A program made the translations under genes and the position numbers. Shown here in pieces: positions 24,993-34,165 of a DNA stretch of 49,046 nt. A model generated the notes under the pieces. The model was not told the origin of the DNA. It saw only the letters and a list, made by a program, of their open reading frames with translations, and ran no database searches. The DNA is taken from positions 1 through 49,046 of the forward strand of contig DKWE01000075.1 in NCBI GenBank assembly GCA_002491565.1, given 5' to 3'. Source of the stretch: Lachnospiraceae bacterium UBA7160 (GTDB taxonomy: Bacteria; Bacillota; Clostridia; Lachnospirales; Lachnospiraceae). Position 1 is the stretch's first letter, and the number at the start of each line of letters is the position of its first letter.

Positions 24993-26675
24993 TTGAAGCT
25001 GTCATCTGCGTATCTGTATGAACAGTTACAGATTGAATATAAAATCACAGGCTGCGGCGGGATATCCGGACAGGATGGGTATCTGCGCCCTTTTTTTTAT
25101 TTTGCAAGTTCGATTCTGGCCGCGCAGGGACCAAAGCAGGAAGCGCATGTGTGCGTGATTGCGGTGGAAGAGAAGGGGCAGATGGAGAGGCTGGAGGCAT
25201 TCAGGACACGAAATGCGGGGCAGGTGTTCTGTATTTATTGTATAGAGCGCGGTGCATCTTCCGGGAGGCACGGAGCTGCCTGGACTGCTGCGTCCAGGGA
25301 CAACGAGGATACGGATCGGGCGGTTTCAGATGCTGTTTCCGAAGTAACCGTGGAGGAAGCGTTCAAAGGAGAAGGCGTTGTCTGCGGCTGCCCATATCTT
25401 TGCATCACACTGGGCCAGGGGCAGACTGCCGCGGATGCCATGAATAAAGTGCAGCAGTTATTCGACTGCTGTGAGGAGTGGGAGCGTCATCTCGAAAGGC
25501 TGGCGGCAGAGAGCGCCGGGACAGAGAAAATCCTGCAGGCGGCGTCTGACTTCCTCGGCAATCCGCTGATGGTCATGGGGCTGGATTTTTCTCTGGTTGC
25601 AGAGGTGAATGCGGACAGGCTTCCGGAGCGGGCGCGGCTGTTTACGGAGGACGGGATCAATATGGAGTACATGAACGCGCTCCTTCAGGATGCATCCTAC
25701 CAGAAGCTTGCTCAGACAGACAAGACAACGCTTTTTCCCGCCTATATCAGCGGCTGCCGTTCCCTGAACCGCAATCTGTATGTGGAAGGGCGTCCGACGT
25801 ACCGCCTTGTGATGGCAGAGTGCAGTTCTCCAATCACGCCCGGGAATATCTGTATTCTGGAGGCGCTTGCAAAGCGGCTGGAGGCGCTGCTTGCGCATGG
25901 GTCATCCGCTGTGATACCGGGAGATCTCGAGCAGATTTTTCAGAGGATCCTTTCTGACCGGACTGCCGACTACGTGCAGGTGAGCCGTCAGCTCTCCGCG
26001 CTTGGGTGGAATGTGACTCATGAGTACCTCTGCCTGATCCTCCAGATCACGTATCTGAATCAGCAGCAGATCTCCACGAAGGCAATTTGCCGTTACATCC
26101 GGAAGCAGCTTCCCGATTCGATCAGTTTTCTTTACAGGGATGAGATTGTGACCTTTATGAATCTGACCAGACTCGGGTTTTCTGAGGACGAGGTTTCTTC
26201 AAAGCTTGTCTATTTCATACGGGACAGCTATCTGAAGGCGGGCTATAGCAGGACGATGAAGGGGCATATGAATCTGCGGCGCCAGTATGTGCAGGCACAG
26301 ACGGCGCTCGATGTGGGAAGCCGCAAAAAACCATATCTCTGGATTCATCATTTCAACCAGGTAGCGCTTACCTACATCATGGAGCAGGCAACCAGGCATT
26401 TTCCGGGCAGCATGATCTGCCATGAGGGTCTGTTAAAGCTCAGGGAGTCCGACGAAAAAAATCATACAGAGTATACACAGACGCTGAAAATTTATCTGGA
26501 ACAGCATCTGAACGCGACGCAGACAGCGAGGGAACTGTATATTCACCGGAGCACCTTCCTTTACCGCCTGGAACGGATCAAGGAGATTCTGCAGTCTGAC
26601 CTTGAAGACCCGGAGGAGTTGTTTTATCTGGAACTGTCCATGCGGCTTCTGGAGCAGGAGGAGGAGAAAAACTGA
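24993..26675 (+). CDS. PucR/CdaR-family transcriptional regulator
   Basis: The 560-residue protein has a long N-terminal sensory part without a recognised enzyme motif and a central GGDEF-like/PucR core. It ends in the helix-turn-helix typical of PucR/CdaR regulators (YLEQHLNATQTARELYIHRS, then TFLYRLERIKEIL). The start is TTG at 24993 behind GGGGGAGG. Its place at the end of the corrinoid cluster suggests that it senses the methylated substrate and controls the upstream genes. That is inferred from position. Confidence 0.83.
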   Translation: MKLSSAYLYEQLQIEYKITGCGGISGQDGYLRPFFYFASSILAAQGPKQEAHVCVIAVEEKGQMERLEAFRTRNAGQVFCIYCIERGASSGRHGAAWTAASRDNEDTDRAVSDAVSEVTVEEAFKGEGVVCGCPYLCITLGQGQTAADAMNKVQQLFDCCEEWERHLERLAAESAGTEKILQAASDFLGNPLMVMGLDFSLVAEVNADRLPERARLFTEDGINMEYMNALLQDASYQKLAQTDKTTLFPAYISGCRSLNRNLYVEGRPTYRLVMAECSSPITPGNICILEALAKRLEALLAHGSSAVIPGDLEQIFQRILSDRTADYVQVSRQLSALGWNVTHEYLCLILQITYLNQQQISTKAICRYIRKQLPDSISFLYRDEIVTFMNLTRLGFSEDEVSSKLVYFIRDSYLKAGYSRTMKGHMNLRRQYVQAQTALDVGSRKKPYLWIHHFNQVALTYIMEQATRHFPGSMICHEGLLKLRESDEKNHTEYTQTLKIYLEQHLNATQTARELYIHRSTFLYRLERIKEILQSDLEDPEELFYLELSMRLLEQEEEKN

Positions 26676-27036
26676 GAAACTGCAACCCTCTGGACCTACT
26701 TCTTGCCCGAATCGGTTGAACGGTAACGGATATTGTACCAATTGAATTAACAGGTAGGAACTACTCAAAAATCAGTTATAAAGGCCGCTATGCGCTTGAT
26801 TTTTGAACCGCATGCTCGAAGAAAAATCCTGTGCACGATTGAAAAGTTATTTTTGAGAAGTCCTGACAATTAACGCATTGACGTATCTCCGGGGAAATGA
26901 TACAGTAAATAACGTATCGTTTTCCAACGCATAACGTATCAGACAGGCGCATGCAGGAATCTGCAGGTGCCTGTTTTTACCAAGGCTTACGCGAATGCGC
27001 ACGCCGCCAGACATCGGGAACTGGAGGACCGAAACC
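26676..27036 (+). other. Intergenic region with promoter, repeated ACGTATC and terminator
   Basis: No gene is seen here. A promoter (TTGACG 26878-26883, TACAGT 26901-26906, 17-base spacer) is followed by a terminator at 26943-26977, only about 65 bases later. ACGTATC occurs at 26881, 26912 and 26934. A CAAAAATCA/TGATTTTTG inverted repeat lies near 26767-26806. Confidence 0.5.
26943..26977 (+). terminator. Intrinsic terminator with copy 2 of GGCGCATGYAGGAATC repeat
   Basis: CAGGCGCATGCAG and CTGCAGGTGCCTG pair over 13 positions with one mismatch and one G-U around a GAAT loop, followed by TTTTT. It lies upstream of the PF06541 gene rather than after a gene and so may be an attenuator or end a short RNA. 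Confidence 0.7.
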
Positions 27037-28371
27037 ATGCAATATACCTGTTATGAACTGCTGTGGCTGTTCTTTGCCTATTCCGTGCTTGGCTGGGGGA
27101 CCAGTGTCGCAACCGCCGCGGTCAAGCGCAGAAAATTTATCAACCCGGGCGTGTTAAATCTGCCTGTCTGTCCCGTCTTTGGAGTGGGAGCCGTCAGCTT
27201 CTGTATTTTCCTGCCGGAAGTGATGGACGCGCCGTTCTTTCTGGCGATCGGCGGAACCGTGCTGGCCGGTTTTCTCACCGTTGTGACTGGCGGTGTACTG
27301 GAACATATTTTCCACCGGAAGTGGTGGGATAACAGTGACCGCCGTTTCCGGTTTGGCGGGTATATCACGGCTCCTCTGCTTGTCGGCTACGGGGCAGCCT
27401 CACTGTTTGTCATGTACGTCGGCAATCCGCTGATTTTACAGATCGTACATAGGATGCCGGAAGGAGTAGGCAGGATCAATCTGCTCTGTCTGCTCGTTCT
27501 GTTCGGCATTGATTTGTCCGGCGCACTGGCGGTTGTCTGGAAATGGCGCAGGCATATTGACCGTGTGGCCGGGCTGACGGAAAACATGCAGATGGTCACA
27601 GATACCTTCGGCAATGCGATTACGCGGATGATCCGCAGACGACTGGAGAAGACATATCCGAATCTGGAAACAGAGAAGATGGTAGAGGCCAGGGCGGCAG
27701 AGAAAAAGAAGCCGAAGGAGCAGCTCCGGTTTGCGGAAGGCTGCGGCTTTTACAAGCTTGTGTGGCTGTTTCTGATCGGCGCGTTGATCGGGGATTTGGT
27801 GGAGACCGTGTTCTGCCGGTTTGCGCTTGGCTCCTGGATGAGCCGGAGCAGCGTAGTCTATGGGCCGTTCAGTGTGGTCTGGGGGCTGGCGTGTGCGATG
27901 CTGACGCTGTTTCTCTATCAGTATAAGGATAAAAGCGACCGCTACATCTTCTTTTATGGGACGGTGGTCGGCGGTGTGTATGAGTATCTGTGCAGTGTGT
28001 TTACGGAGCTGGTGTTTGGCACTGTGTTCTGGGATTACAGCAGTCTTCCGTTTAATATCGGAGGCAGGATCAATCTGCTGTACTGCTTTTTCTGGGGGAT
28101 TGCGGCGGTCGTATGGCTGAAGGGGATTTATCCGTTTCTGTCGAATCTGATCGAAAAAATTCCGCGCAAGCTGGGGCCGGCGCTGACCTGGGCGCTGGTC
28201 GTGCTGATGTGTCTCGATATGGCGGTCTCCGCGCTCGCGCTGGGGCGCTACTCCGCGCGGCAGCTCGGCCAGGAGCCGCAGAACGCAGTAGAACGTGTGC
28301 TGGATGAGCATTTCCCGGATGACCGGATGGCGCGTATTTATCCAAAGGCTAAGATTGTAAAAAAAGAGTGA
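27037..28371 (+). CDS. PF06541-type polytopic membrane protein (duplicated)
   Basis: The 444-residue membrane protein belongs to the family labelled putative ABC-transporter type IV (CmpB). The family motif occurs twice: RRKFINPGVLNLPVCPVFGVGA near residue 30 and, after a charged cytoplasmic loop (roughly 195-230), SRSSVVYGPFSVVWGLACAM. This indicates an internal duplication. The start at 27037 is chosen for the GGAGG 9 bases upstream. No ATPase partner is present and the function is unknown. It is 221 bases before the acyltransferase gene. Confidence 0.8.
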   Translation: MQYTCYELLWLFFAYSVLGWGTSVATAAVKRRKFINPGVLNLPVCPVFGVGAVSFCIFLPEVMDAPFFLAIGGTVLAGFLTVVTGGVLEHIFHRKWWDNSDRRFRFGGYITAPLLVGYGAASLFVMYVGNPLILQIVHRMPEGVGRINLLCLLVLFGIDLSGALAVVWKWRRHIDRVAGLTENMQMVTDTFGNAITRMIRRRLEKTYPNLETEKMVEARAAEKKKPKEQLRFAEGCGFYKLVWLFLIGALIGDLVETVFCRFALGSWMSRSSVVYGPFSVVWGLACAMLTLFLYQYKDKSDRYIFFYGTVVGGVYEYLCSVFTELVFGTVFWDYSSLPFNIGGRINLLYCFFWGIAAVVWLKGIYPFLSNLIEKIPRKLGPALTWALVVLMCLDMAVSALALGRYSARQLGQEPQNAVERVLDEHFPDDRMARIYPKAKIVKKE

Positions 28372-28444
28372 TTGCCCACGGTGCGGATGTCAGCAGCAAA
28401 AACAGAAGCAGCAAAACAGAGGCAGCGGAGGCGGTGAGTCCGCA

Positions 28445-28536
28445 CCAATCCGCTTGCGCCACAGCGGCAGGATCTGATCAGCTGCCAGGCCGCGGCATCC
28501 AGCACCGTGCCAATCCGCTTACGCGACAGCGGCAGG
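28445..28536. repeat. Direct repeat of a 27-base hairpin unit
   Basis: Copies at 28445-28471 and 28510-28536 match at 25 of 27 positions. Each holds a CCGCT/AGCGG stem. The units are 65 bases apart in the gap before the acyltransferase gene. This looks like a small extragenic palindromic repeat. Confidence 0.6.
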
Positions 28537-28591
28537 GGCGTCGGGACGAACAGGCAGGAACTGGTTGTGTATAGAAATGGAAGAGGGGATT

Positions 28592-29692
28592 ATGATGAGA
28601 AAAGAGAGAAATCTGAACGCAGACCTGATCCGCTGTGCGGCGGTGTACAGTGTGCTCTCCGTTCATTTTCTGCTGAACAGCGGCTTCTACGGTGTTCCGG
28701 TAGAGGGCGCGGATATGCTGGTGATGTGTATGTACCGGTCTCTGTTTATGACGTGCGTGCCGCTGTTTATGATTCTGACCGGATATCTGATGTGGCAGAA
28801 AAAGCTGTCGAACGGCTACTACAAGGGGCTGCTGCGCACGGTCGAGATCTATGTGCTGGTCAGCATTGCGGACTTGTTGTTCAAGCGGTTCTATCAGGGG
28901 AAGGATGTGACGTTTGTATCCGGTCTGCTCGGAATATTCTCCTATGAATCGGCAAATTATTCCTGGTATATTGAGATGTACATCGGGCTGTTTCTGATGA
29001 TTCCGTTCCTGAATCTGGCGTATCATGGACTGCAGGGACAGAAGCAGAAGCGGACGTTGATTATTACGATGATGGCGCTGACATTTTTGCCGAAGATACT
29101 GAACCTGTTTGTTTTAACGGATCCGGCGTGGTGGCAGTCACCCGCGATCTCGAAGGAGTACGATAAGCTGGTCCCGTCCTTTTTCACGGCAATGTACCCG
29201 ATCACGTATTACTTTATCGGTGCGTACCTTCGGGAGTATGGCTGGAAATTGAATAAGAAACAGACGGCGCTTCTGCTTGCTCTGGTGGTTGCCGGTTTTG
29301 GTTGCTACAATTTTTACCGGAGCGACGGCGGAAAGTTTGTCTGGGGCGCGAACAGCACCTGGGGCGGGGAGAATCTGGTTACGGCGGTGTTGGTATTCGG
29401 ATTGCTTTTGCAGGTCCGGGTAAATCGGTGGCCGCAGGCGGTAAAGAGTGCGCTGGTCTATATTTCCCGGGTTTCCTTAGGGATCTACCTGATGTCGTGG
29501 ATGTTTGACCAGATCATTTACAAGGAGTACCTGATCCCGCTGGTTCCAGTGGTCAATGAGCGCTGGAAATATTTCATCGTTGTGGTGCCGTGTGTATTTG
29601 TGGCGGCGACCGGAGGCGCTTCCGTCATCTACCTGATCCGGGACGCGATTCATAAGGCGTGCGGCAGAAAGCATTTTTCGAACACGCTCTAG
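28592..29692 (+). CDS. Membrane acyltransferase (acyltransferase-3 family)
   Basis: The 366-residue integral membrane O-acyltransferase has about ten segments. The N-terminus NADLIRCAAVYSVLSVHFLL carries the conserved family start (Arg and the His that is thought to be catalytic). PLFMILTGYLM and NYSWYIEMYIGLFLMIPFLN are also typical of the OatA/WecH group that acetylates cell-surface carbohydrates. The ATG at 28592 follows GGAAGAGGGG. The last nine codons and the stop codon lie within repeat R2 (GRKHFSNTL), so the C-terminus may have been rewritten by the repeat. Confidence 0.82.
   Translation: MMRKERNLNADLIRCAAVYSVLSVHFLLNSGFYGVPVEGADMLVMCMYRSLFMTCVPLFMILTGYLMWQKKLSNGYYKGLLRTVEIYVLVSIADLLFKRFYQGKDVTFVSGLLGIFSYESANYSWYIEMYIGLFLMIPFLNLAYHGLQGQKQKRTLIITMMALTFLPKILNLFVLTDPAWWQSPAISKEYDKLVPSFFTAMYPITYYFIGAYLREYGWKLNKKQTALLLALVVAGFGCYNFYRSDGGKFVWGANSTWGGENLVTAVLVFGLLLQVRVNRWPQAVKSALVYISRVSLGIYLMSWMFDQIIYKEYLIPLVPVVNERWKYFIVVVPCVFVAATGGASVIYLIRDAIHKACGRKHFSNTL
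29663..29692 (+). repeat. Repeat R2 copy overlapping the acyltransferase 3' end
   Basis: GGCAGAAAGCATTTTT followed by CGAACACGCTCTAG matches the copy at 9293-9322 except at a few bases. It supplies the last codons and the TAG of the acyltransferase gene. Confidence 0.55.
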
Positions 29693-29787
29693 GATTCTGG
29701 TCTGGCTGTTTTTGTCGGAAGGCAGTTCATTCTTTGGGGCAGGGCTGGCTTTATATGGAATCTGTCAGAGAAAATGAGGAGAAGCGT

Positions 29788-30492
29788 ATGGCAGAAAAAA
29801 AGAAATTCTATGCGGTGCGGAAGGGGTTGACGCCAGGAATTTATACCTCGTGGGAGGAGTGCAGACGGAATGTCAGCGGCTATTCCGGCGCAGAGTATAA
29901 AGGCTTTGTCACACGGGAGCAGGCGGAAGCCTGGATTGCAGAGGTGGATACCGCAAAGCGGCAGGGCATAAATGCTGCGAAGCCACAGAGCCTGGCTCAA
30001 GGGGAACAACAGACTTCAGATTCTGCAAATCCGCAGTCTCCGGCTCCCGCAGCCTTACCGGAATCGGCTCCCGCGGTTGCCTATGTGGATGGCTGCTATC
30101 ATGTCGGCACGCGGGAATACTCCTACGGTGCAGTCCTCTTTTATCAGGGAAAAGAAACGCATTTCAGCGCGAAATTTGCGGACCGCGAGATGGCCCTGAT
30201 GAGGAATGTTGCGGGGGAGATCGAGGGAGCGATGTGCGCGATGCGGTACTGCGTGGAGCACAGCATCCCGCAGCTGGAGCTGTACTATGACTATGAGGGG
30301 ATCGAGAAATGGTGCACCGGAGCGTGGCAGGCGAAAAAGGAAGGAACAATCGCCTACCGCGCATACTATAAAGAGATTCAGCCAGTATTGCACGTATGCT
30401 TCCATAAAGTAAAAGGACACACCGGCGACCGTTATAATGAATTGGCGGACGAGCTGGCAAAGGCGGCGCTGGGGATTACGAAGAAAAAATAG
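29788..30492 (+). CDS. rnhA: Ribonuclease HI with N-terminal viroplasmin domain
   Basis: The 234-residue enzyme degrades the RNA strand of RNA-DNA hybrids. The N-terminal viroplasmin/RNHCP domain (KKFYAVRKGLTPGIYTSWEE, then YKGFVTREQAEAWI) binds the hybrid. A Gln/Ala/Pro-rich linker of about 35 residues follows, then the RNase H fold. The acidic residues are in AYVDGCY, GEIEGAM, YYDYEGIEKW and ELADELAK, the expected D-E-D-D set. The ATG at 29788 follows GAGGAG; an upstream in-frame ATG lacks a site. It is followed after 66 bases by the DNA polymerase gene. Confidence 0.9.
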   Translation: MAEKKKFYAVRKGLTPGIYTSWEECRRNVSGYSGAEYKGFVTREQAEAWIAEVDTAKRQGINAAKPQSLAQGEQQTSDSANPQSPAPAALPESAPAVAYVDGCYHVGTREYSYGAVLFYQGKETHFSAKFADREMALMRNVAGEIEGAMCAMRYCVEHSIPQLELYYDYEGIEKWCTGAWQAKKEGTIAYRAYYKEIQPVLHVCFHKVKGHTGDRYNELADELAKAALGITKKK

Positions 30493-30558
30493 GCAGGATG
30501 CTCTGGCGGCAAAGAGAACAGAAATGAGGAAAGAACCGGGAAAGGAGCAGAGATCTCT

Positions 30559-33500
30559 GTGAATTTTACACATCTGCACGTCCATACGGAATACAGCCTG
30601 CTGGACGGCTCAAATAAGATTAAAGAATACGTGGCGCGTGTGAAGGAGCTCGGCATGGACAGCGCCGCAATCACAGACCACGGCGTGATGTACGGCGTGA
30701 TCGACTTTTACCGCGCCGCGCGGGAGGCAGGCATCAATCCGGTCATCGGCTGTGAGGTGTATGTAGCGCCAAATTCGCGGCATGACCGGGAGCTTGGCAG
30801 CGACGACGACCGGTACTACCATCTGGTGCTGCTCGCGGAGAACAATCAGGGCTACGCGAATCTGATGAAAATTGTCTCAATCGGATTCGTGGAAGGCTTT
30901 TATTATAAACCGCGCGTGGACAAGGAGGTTCTGGAAACGTACCACGAGGGCATTATTGCTCTGAGCGCCTGTCTGGCCGGAGAGGTACCGCGCTATCTGC
31001 AGAAGGGACTTTACGAGGAGGCGCGGCAGACTGCGCTCTGCTATCAGAATATCTTCGGAAAAGGGAATTTTTTCCTGGAGCTCCAGGACCATGGCATTCC
31101 GCAGCAGAAACTGGTCAACCAGCAGCTCCTGAGGATGAGCCAGGAGCTGGATATCCCGCTCGTAGCGACGAATGATGTACATTATACGTATGAGGACGAT
31201 GTGGCTGCGCATGATATCCTGCTGTGCATTCAGACAAATAAGAAGCTCTCCGATGAGAACCGGATGCGCTACGAGGGCGGCCAGTATTTTGTGAAATCGC
31301 CGGAGCAGATGGAAAAGCTGTTCCCTTACGCCCCGCAGGCGCTGGAAAACACGCAGAAAATTGCACAGCGCTGTCATGTGGATCTGGAGTTCGGTGTGAC
31401 AAAGATCCCGCGCTTCGATGTCCCTGCTCCGTATACTTCGTGGGAATATCTGAACCGGCTCTGCTACGAGGGGCTCGAGAAGCGCTACGGAGAGCAGGCG
31501 GAATCCGTAAAGCCCAGGCTGGAATACGAGCTTGGGACGATTCAGAAAATGGGGTATGTCGACTATTTTCTGATTGTGTGGGATTTTATCCGGTATGCGC
31601 GTGAGCATGGCATCCCGGTCGGCCCGGGGCGCGGCTCAGCGGCAGGAAGCATTGTTGCGTACACGCTTGAGATCACACAGCTCGATCCGCTGCGCTACAA
31701 TCTTCTGTTCGAGCGGTTCCTGAATCCGGAGCGTGTGTCGATGCCGGATATTGACGTGGACTTCTGCTTCGTGCGGCGGCAGGAGGTCATTGATTACGTT
31801 GTGCGCAAATATGGGGCGGACTGTGTGGCGCAGATTGTCACCTTCGGTACGCTGGCAGCGCGCGGTGTCATCCGGGATGTGGGGCGTGTGATGGATCTGC
31901 CGTATGCGCTGTGCGATTCGATTGCGAAGCTGGTTCCGCAGAAGGACCCGCAGGGCAAGGTCAAGGATATGACCATTGAGCGTGCTCTGGAGGTGAGTCC
32001 GGAGCTGCACACAATGTATGAGTCGGACGAGCAGATCCGGGAACTGCTGAATATGGCAAAGCGCCTGGAGGGCCTGCCGCGCCATACGTCGATGCACGCG
32101 GCAGGCGTGGTGATCACTGGAAAGCCGGTTGTTGAGTATGTGCCGCTTTCGAGAGCAGCCGACGGGACGATTGTGACGCAGTTTACGATGACGACGCTGG
32201 AGGAGCTTGGACTTTTAAAAATGGATTTCCTCGGGCTCCGCACTCTGACCGTGATCGACAACGCGGTGCGCCTGATCGAGAGGAAAACAGGCGTCCGCAT
32301 GAATATGCTGAACATTGACTACAATGATAAGGCAGTGCTGGATGCGATTGGGACCGGAAGGACCGAGGGTGTGTTCCAGCTGGAAAGCGGCGGCATGAAA
32401 AAGTTCATGAAAGAGCTGAAGCCGCAGAGCCTGGAGGATATTATCGCCGGAATTTCTTTGTACCGGCCGGGCCCGATGGATTTTATCCCTTCTTATATCC
32501 AAGGGAAAAATAATCCGGGCCAGGTGACTTATGACTGCCCGCAGATGGAGCCGATTCTGGAGGCGACGTATGGCTGCATTGTTTACCAGGAGCAGGTCAT
32601 GCAGATTGTCCGGGAGTTGGGCGGCTACACGCTGGGGCGGAGCGACCTGGTACGCCGCGCGATGTCGAAGAAAAAGGCCTCCGTCATGGCGAAGGAGCGC
32701 CAGAATTTTGTCTACGGCAACCCGAAGGAGGGGGTGCCCGGCTGCATGGCAAATGGGATCAGCGAGGAGGTTGCCAATAAGATTTTCGATGAAATGACGG
32801 ATTTCGCAGCGTATGCGTTCAACAAATCGCATGCGGCAGCGTATGCGTTTGTCACCTATCAGACGGCATATTTGAAATACTACTACCCGGTGGAGTATAT
32901 GGCAGCGCTGCTGACTTCGGTCATCGATGCGCCCTTAAAAGTGGCAGAATATATCCTGACCTGCCGCCAGATGGGCATCGCGATCCTGCCGCCGGATATC
33001 AATGTCGGGGAGTCCGGATTTTCCGTGGATGGCAAGAATATCCGCTACGGTCTGTCCGCGATTAAAAGTATCGGGCACTCCGTGATCGACGCGATTGTGG
33101 AGGAGCGGGAGCTTGGCGGGAAATACCGGAGCCTGCGTGATTTCATTGAGCGTCTGACTGGGAAGGAGACGAACAAACGGACGATTGAAAATTTCATCAA
33201 ATCTGGTGCGTTTGACAGCCTTGGAGGTACGCGTAAACAGTTTATGCAGGTGTACGCGGAGCTGATGGACCGCGTGATTCAGGAGAAGCGGAGCGCCATG
33301 ACCGGGCAGATGTCGCTGTTCGACCTGATGGGAGAAGAAGATAAAAAGGAATATGAAATCCGGCTCCCCAATGTCGGGGAGTTCGACAAGGAACAGCTGC
33401 TGGCGTTTGAGAAGGAGGTGCTTGGCGTCTATGTCAGCGGGCATCCGCTGGAGCGGTATGAGGACCTGTGGCGGAGGGGCATCACGAATGTGACGCTGGA

Positions 33501-34038
33501 TTTTGCGCTGGATGAGGAGACAGGGCGCTCAAAGGTCATCGACGGAAATAAGGCGGTCGTCGGCGGTATGATTACCGCGAAAACGGTCAAATATACAAAG
33601 AAGAATCAGATGATGGCGTTCCTGACGGTGGAAGACCTCGTCGGCACGGTAGAGGTTGTTGTGTTTCCGAAGAATTTTGAGATGTACCAGCAGTATCTGA
33701 CGGATGACGAGAAGATTTTCGTGAGCGGGCGGGTCAGCTGCGAGGATGACAAGGCGAGCAAACTGATCTGCGAAAAAATATGGACTTTCAGTGAGGTGCC
33801 GCAGGAGTTATGGGTGCAGTTTGCGGACATGGAGGAGTACCGGCAGAAGGAGCAGCAGCTGTTCGGGATGCTTCGGGAGTCGGAAGGGAAGGACTACGTG
33901 GCAATATATGTGCGCAGCACGCGCCAGGTCCGGAAGCTCGGCGACAACTGGACGATCCGGGCAGACGACAGGATGCTGGAGCAGCTTGCCGGGATCTTCG
34001 GGAAAGAGAATATAAGGCTGACGCTGAAGAAGCGGTAA
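30559..34038 (+). CDS. dnaE: DNA polymerase III alpha subunit DnaE
   Basis: The 1159-residue replicative polymerase has a PHP domain at the N-terminus (FTHLHVHTEYSLLDG; AAITDHGVMYG). The polymerase core has the catalytic aspartates in MPDIDVDFCFVRRQ and GPGRGSAAGS. The fingers contain the SLYRPGPMDFIP and VYQEQVMQI blocks. The tandem HhH region includes FIERLTGKETNKRTIENFIKSGAFDSLG. A C-terminal OB fold (AVVGGMITAKTVKYTKKNQMM) is present. No exonuclease motif set is seen, as expected for DnaE. The start is GTG with AAAGGAG 11 bases upstream. It lies next to pfkA, the usual Firmicutes order. Confidence 0.97.
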   Translation: MNFTHLHVHTEYSLLDGSNKIKEYVARVKELGMDSAAITDHGVMYGVIDFYRAAREAGINPVIGCEVYVAPNSRHDRELGSDDDRYYHLVLLAENNQGYANLMKIVSIGFVEGFYYKPRVDKEVLETYHEGIIALSACLAGEVPRYLQKGLYEEARQTALCYQNIFGKGNFFLELQDHGIPQQKLVNQQLLRMSQELDIPLVATNDVHYTYEDDVAAHDILLCIQTNKKLSDENRMRYEGGQYFVKSPEQMEKLFPYAPQALENTQKIAQRCHVDLEFGVTKIPRFDVPAPYTSWEYLNRLCYEGLEKRYGEQAESVKPRLEYELGTIQKMGYVDYFLIVWDFIRYAREHGIPVGPGRGSAAGSIVAYTLEITQLDPLRYNLLFERFLNPERVSMPDIDVDFCFVRRQEVIDYVVRKYGADCVAQIVTFGTLAARGVIRDVGRVMDLPYALCDSIAKLVPQKDPQGKVKDMTIERALEVSPELHTMYESDEQIRELLNMAKRLEGLPRHTSMHAAGVVITGKPVVEYVPLSRAADGTIVTQFTMTTLEELGLLKMDFLGLRTLTVIDNAVRLIERKTGVRMNMLNIDYNDKAVLDAIGTGRTEGVFQLESGGMKKFMKELKPQSLEDIIAGISLYRPGPMDFIPSYIQGKNNPGQVTYDCPQMEPILEATYGCIVYQEQVMQIVRELGGYTLGRSDLVRRAMSKKKASVMAKERQNFVYGNPKEGVPGCMANGISEEVANKIFDEMTDFAAYAFNKSHAAAYAFVTYQTAYLKYYYPVEYMAALLTSVIDAPLKVAEYILTCRQMGIAILPPDINVGESGFSVDGKNIRYGLSAIKSIGHSVIDAIVEERELGGKYRSLRDFIERLTGKETNKRTIENFIKSGAFDSLGGTRKQFMQVYAELMDRVIQEKRSAMTGQMSLFDLMGEEDKKEYEIRLPNVGEFDKEQLLAFEKEVLGVYVSGHPLERYEDLWRRGITNVTLDFALDEETGRSKVIDGNKAVVGGMITAKTVKYTKKNQMMAFLTVEDLVGTVEVVVFPKNFEMYQQYLTDDEKIFVSGRVSCEDDKASKLICEKIWTFSEVPQELWVQFADMEEYRQKEQQLFGMLRESEGKDYVAIYVRSTRQVRKLGDNWTIRADDRMLEQLAGIFGKENIRLTLKKR

Positions 34039-34165
34039 GGAATTGATTTGCAAATCCTTTCCTTTACAAATAGGGGAAAATGGATTAGAATTAGGAAAAA
34101 AGAGGCCACGCAAAATGAGGTGCCGGGTATCTGTGCAGGTGCGGAGGCGAATAGAGGAGGAGCTT

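Noticed and set aside
28445..28536. CRISPR array
   Set aside because: Only two repeat units with a 38-base gap are present, there is no third unit, and no cas gene is in the window.
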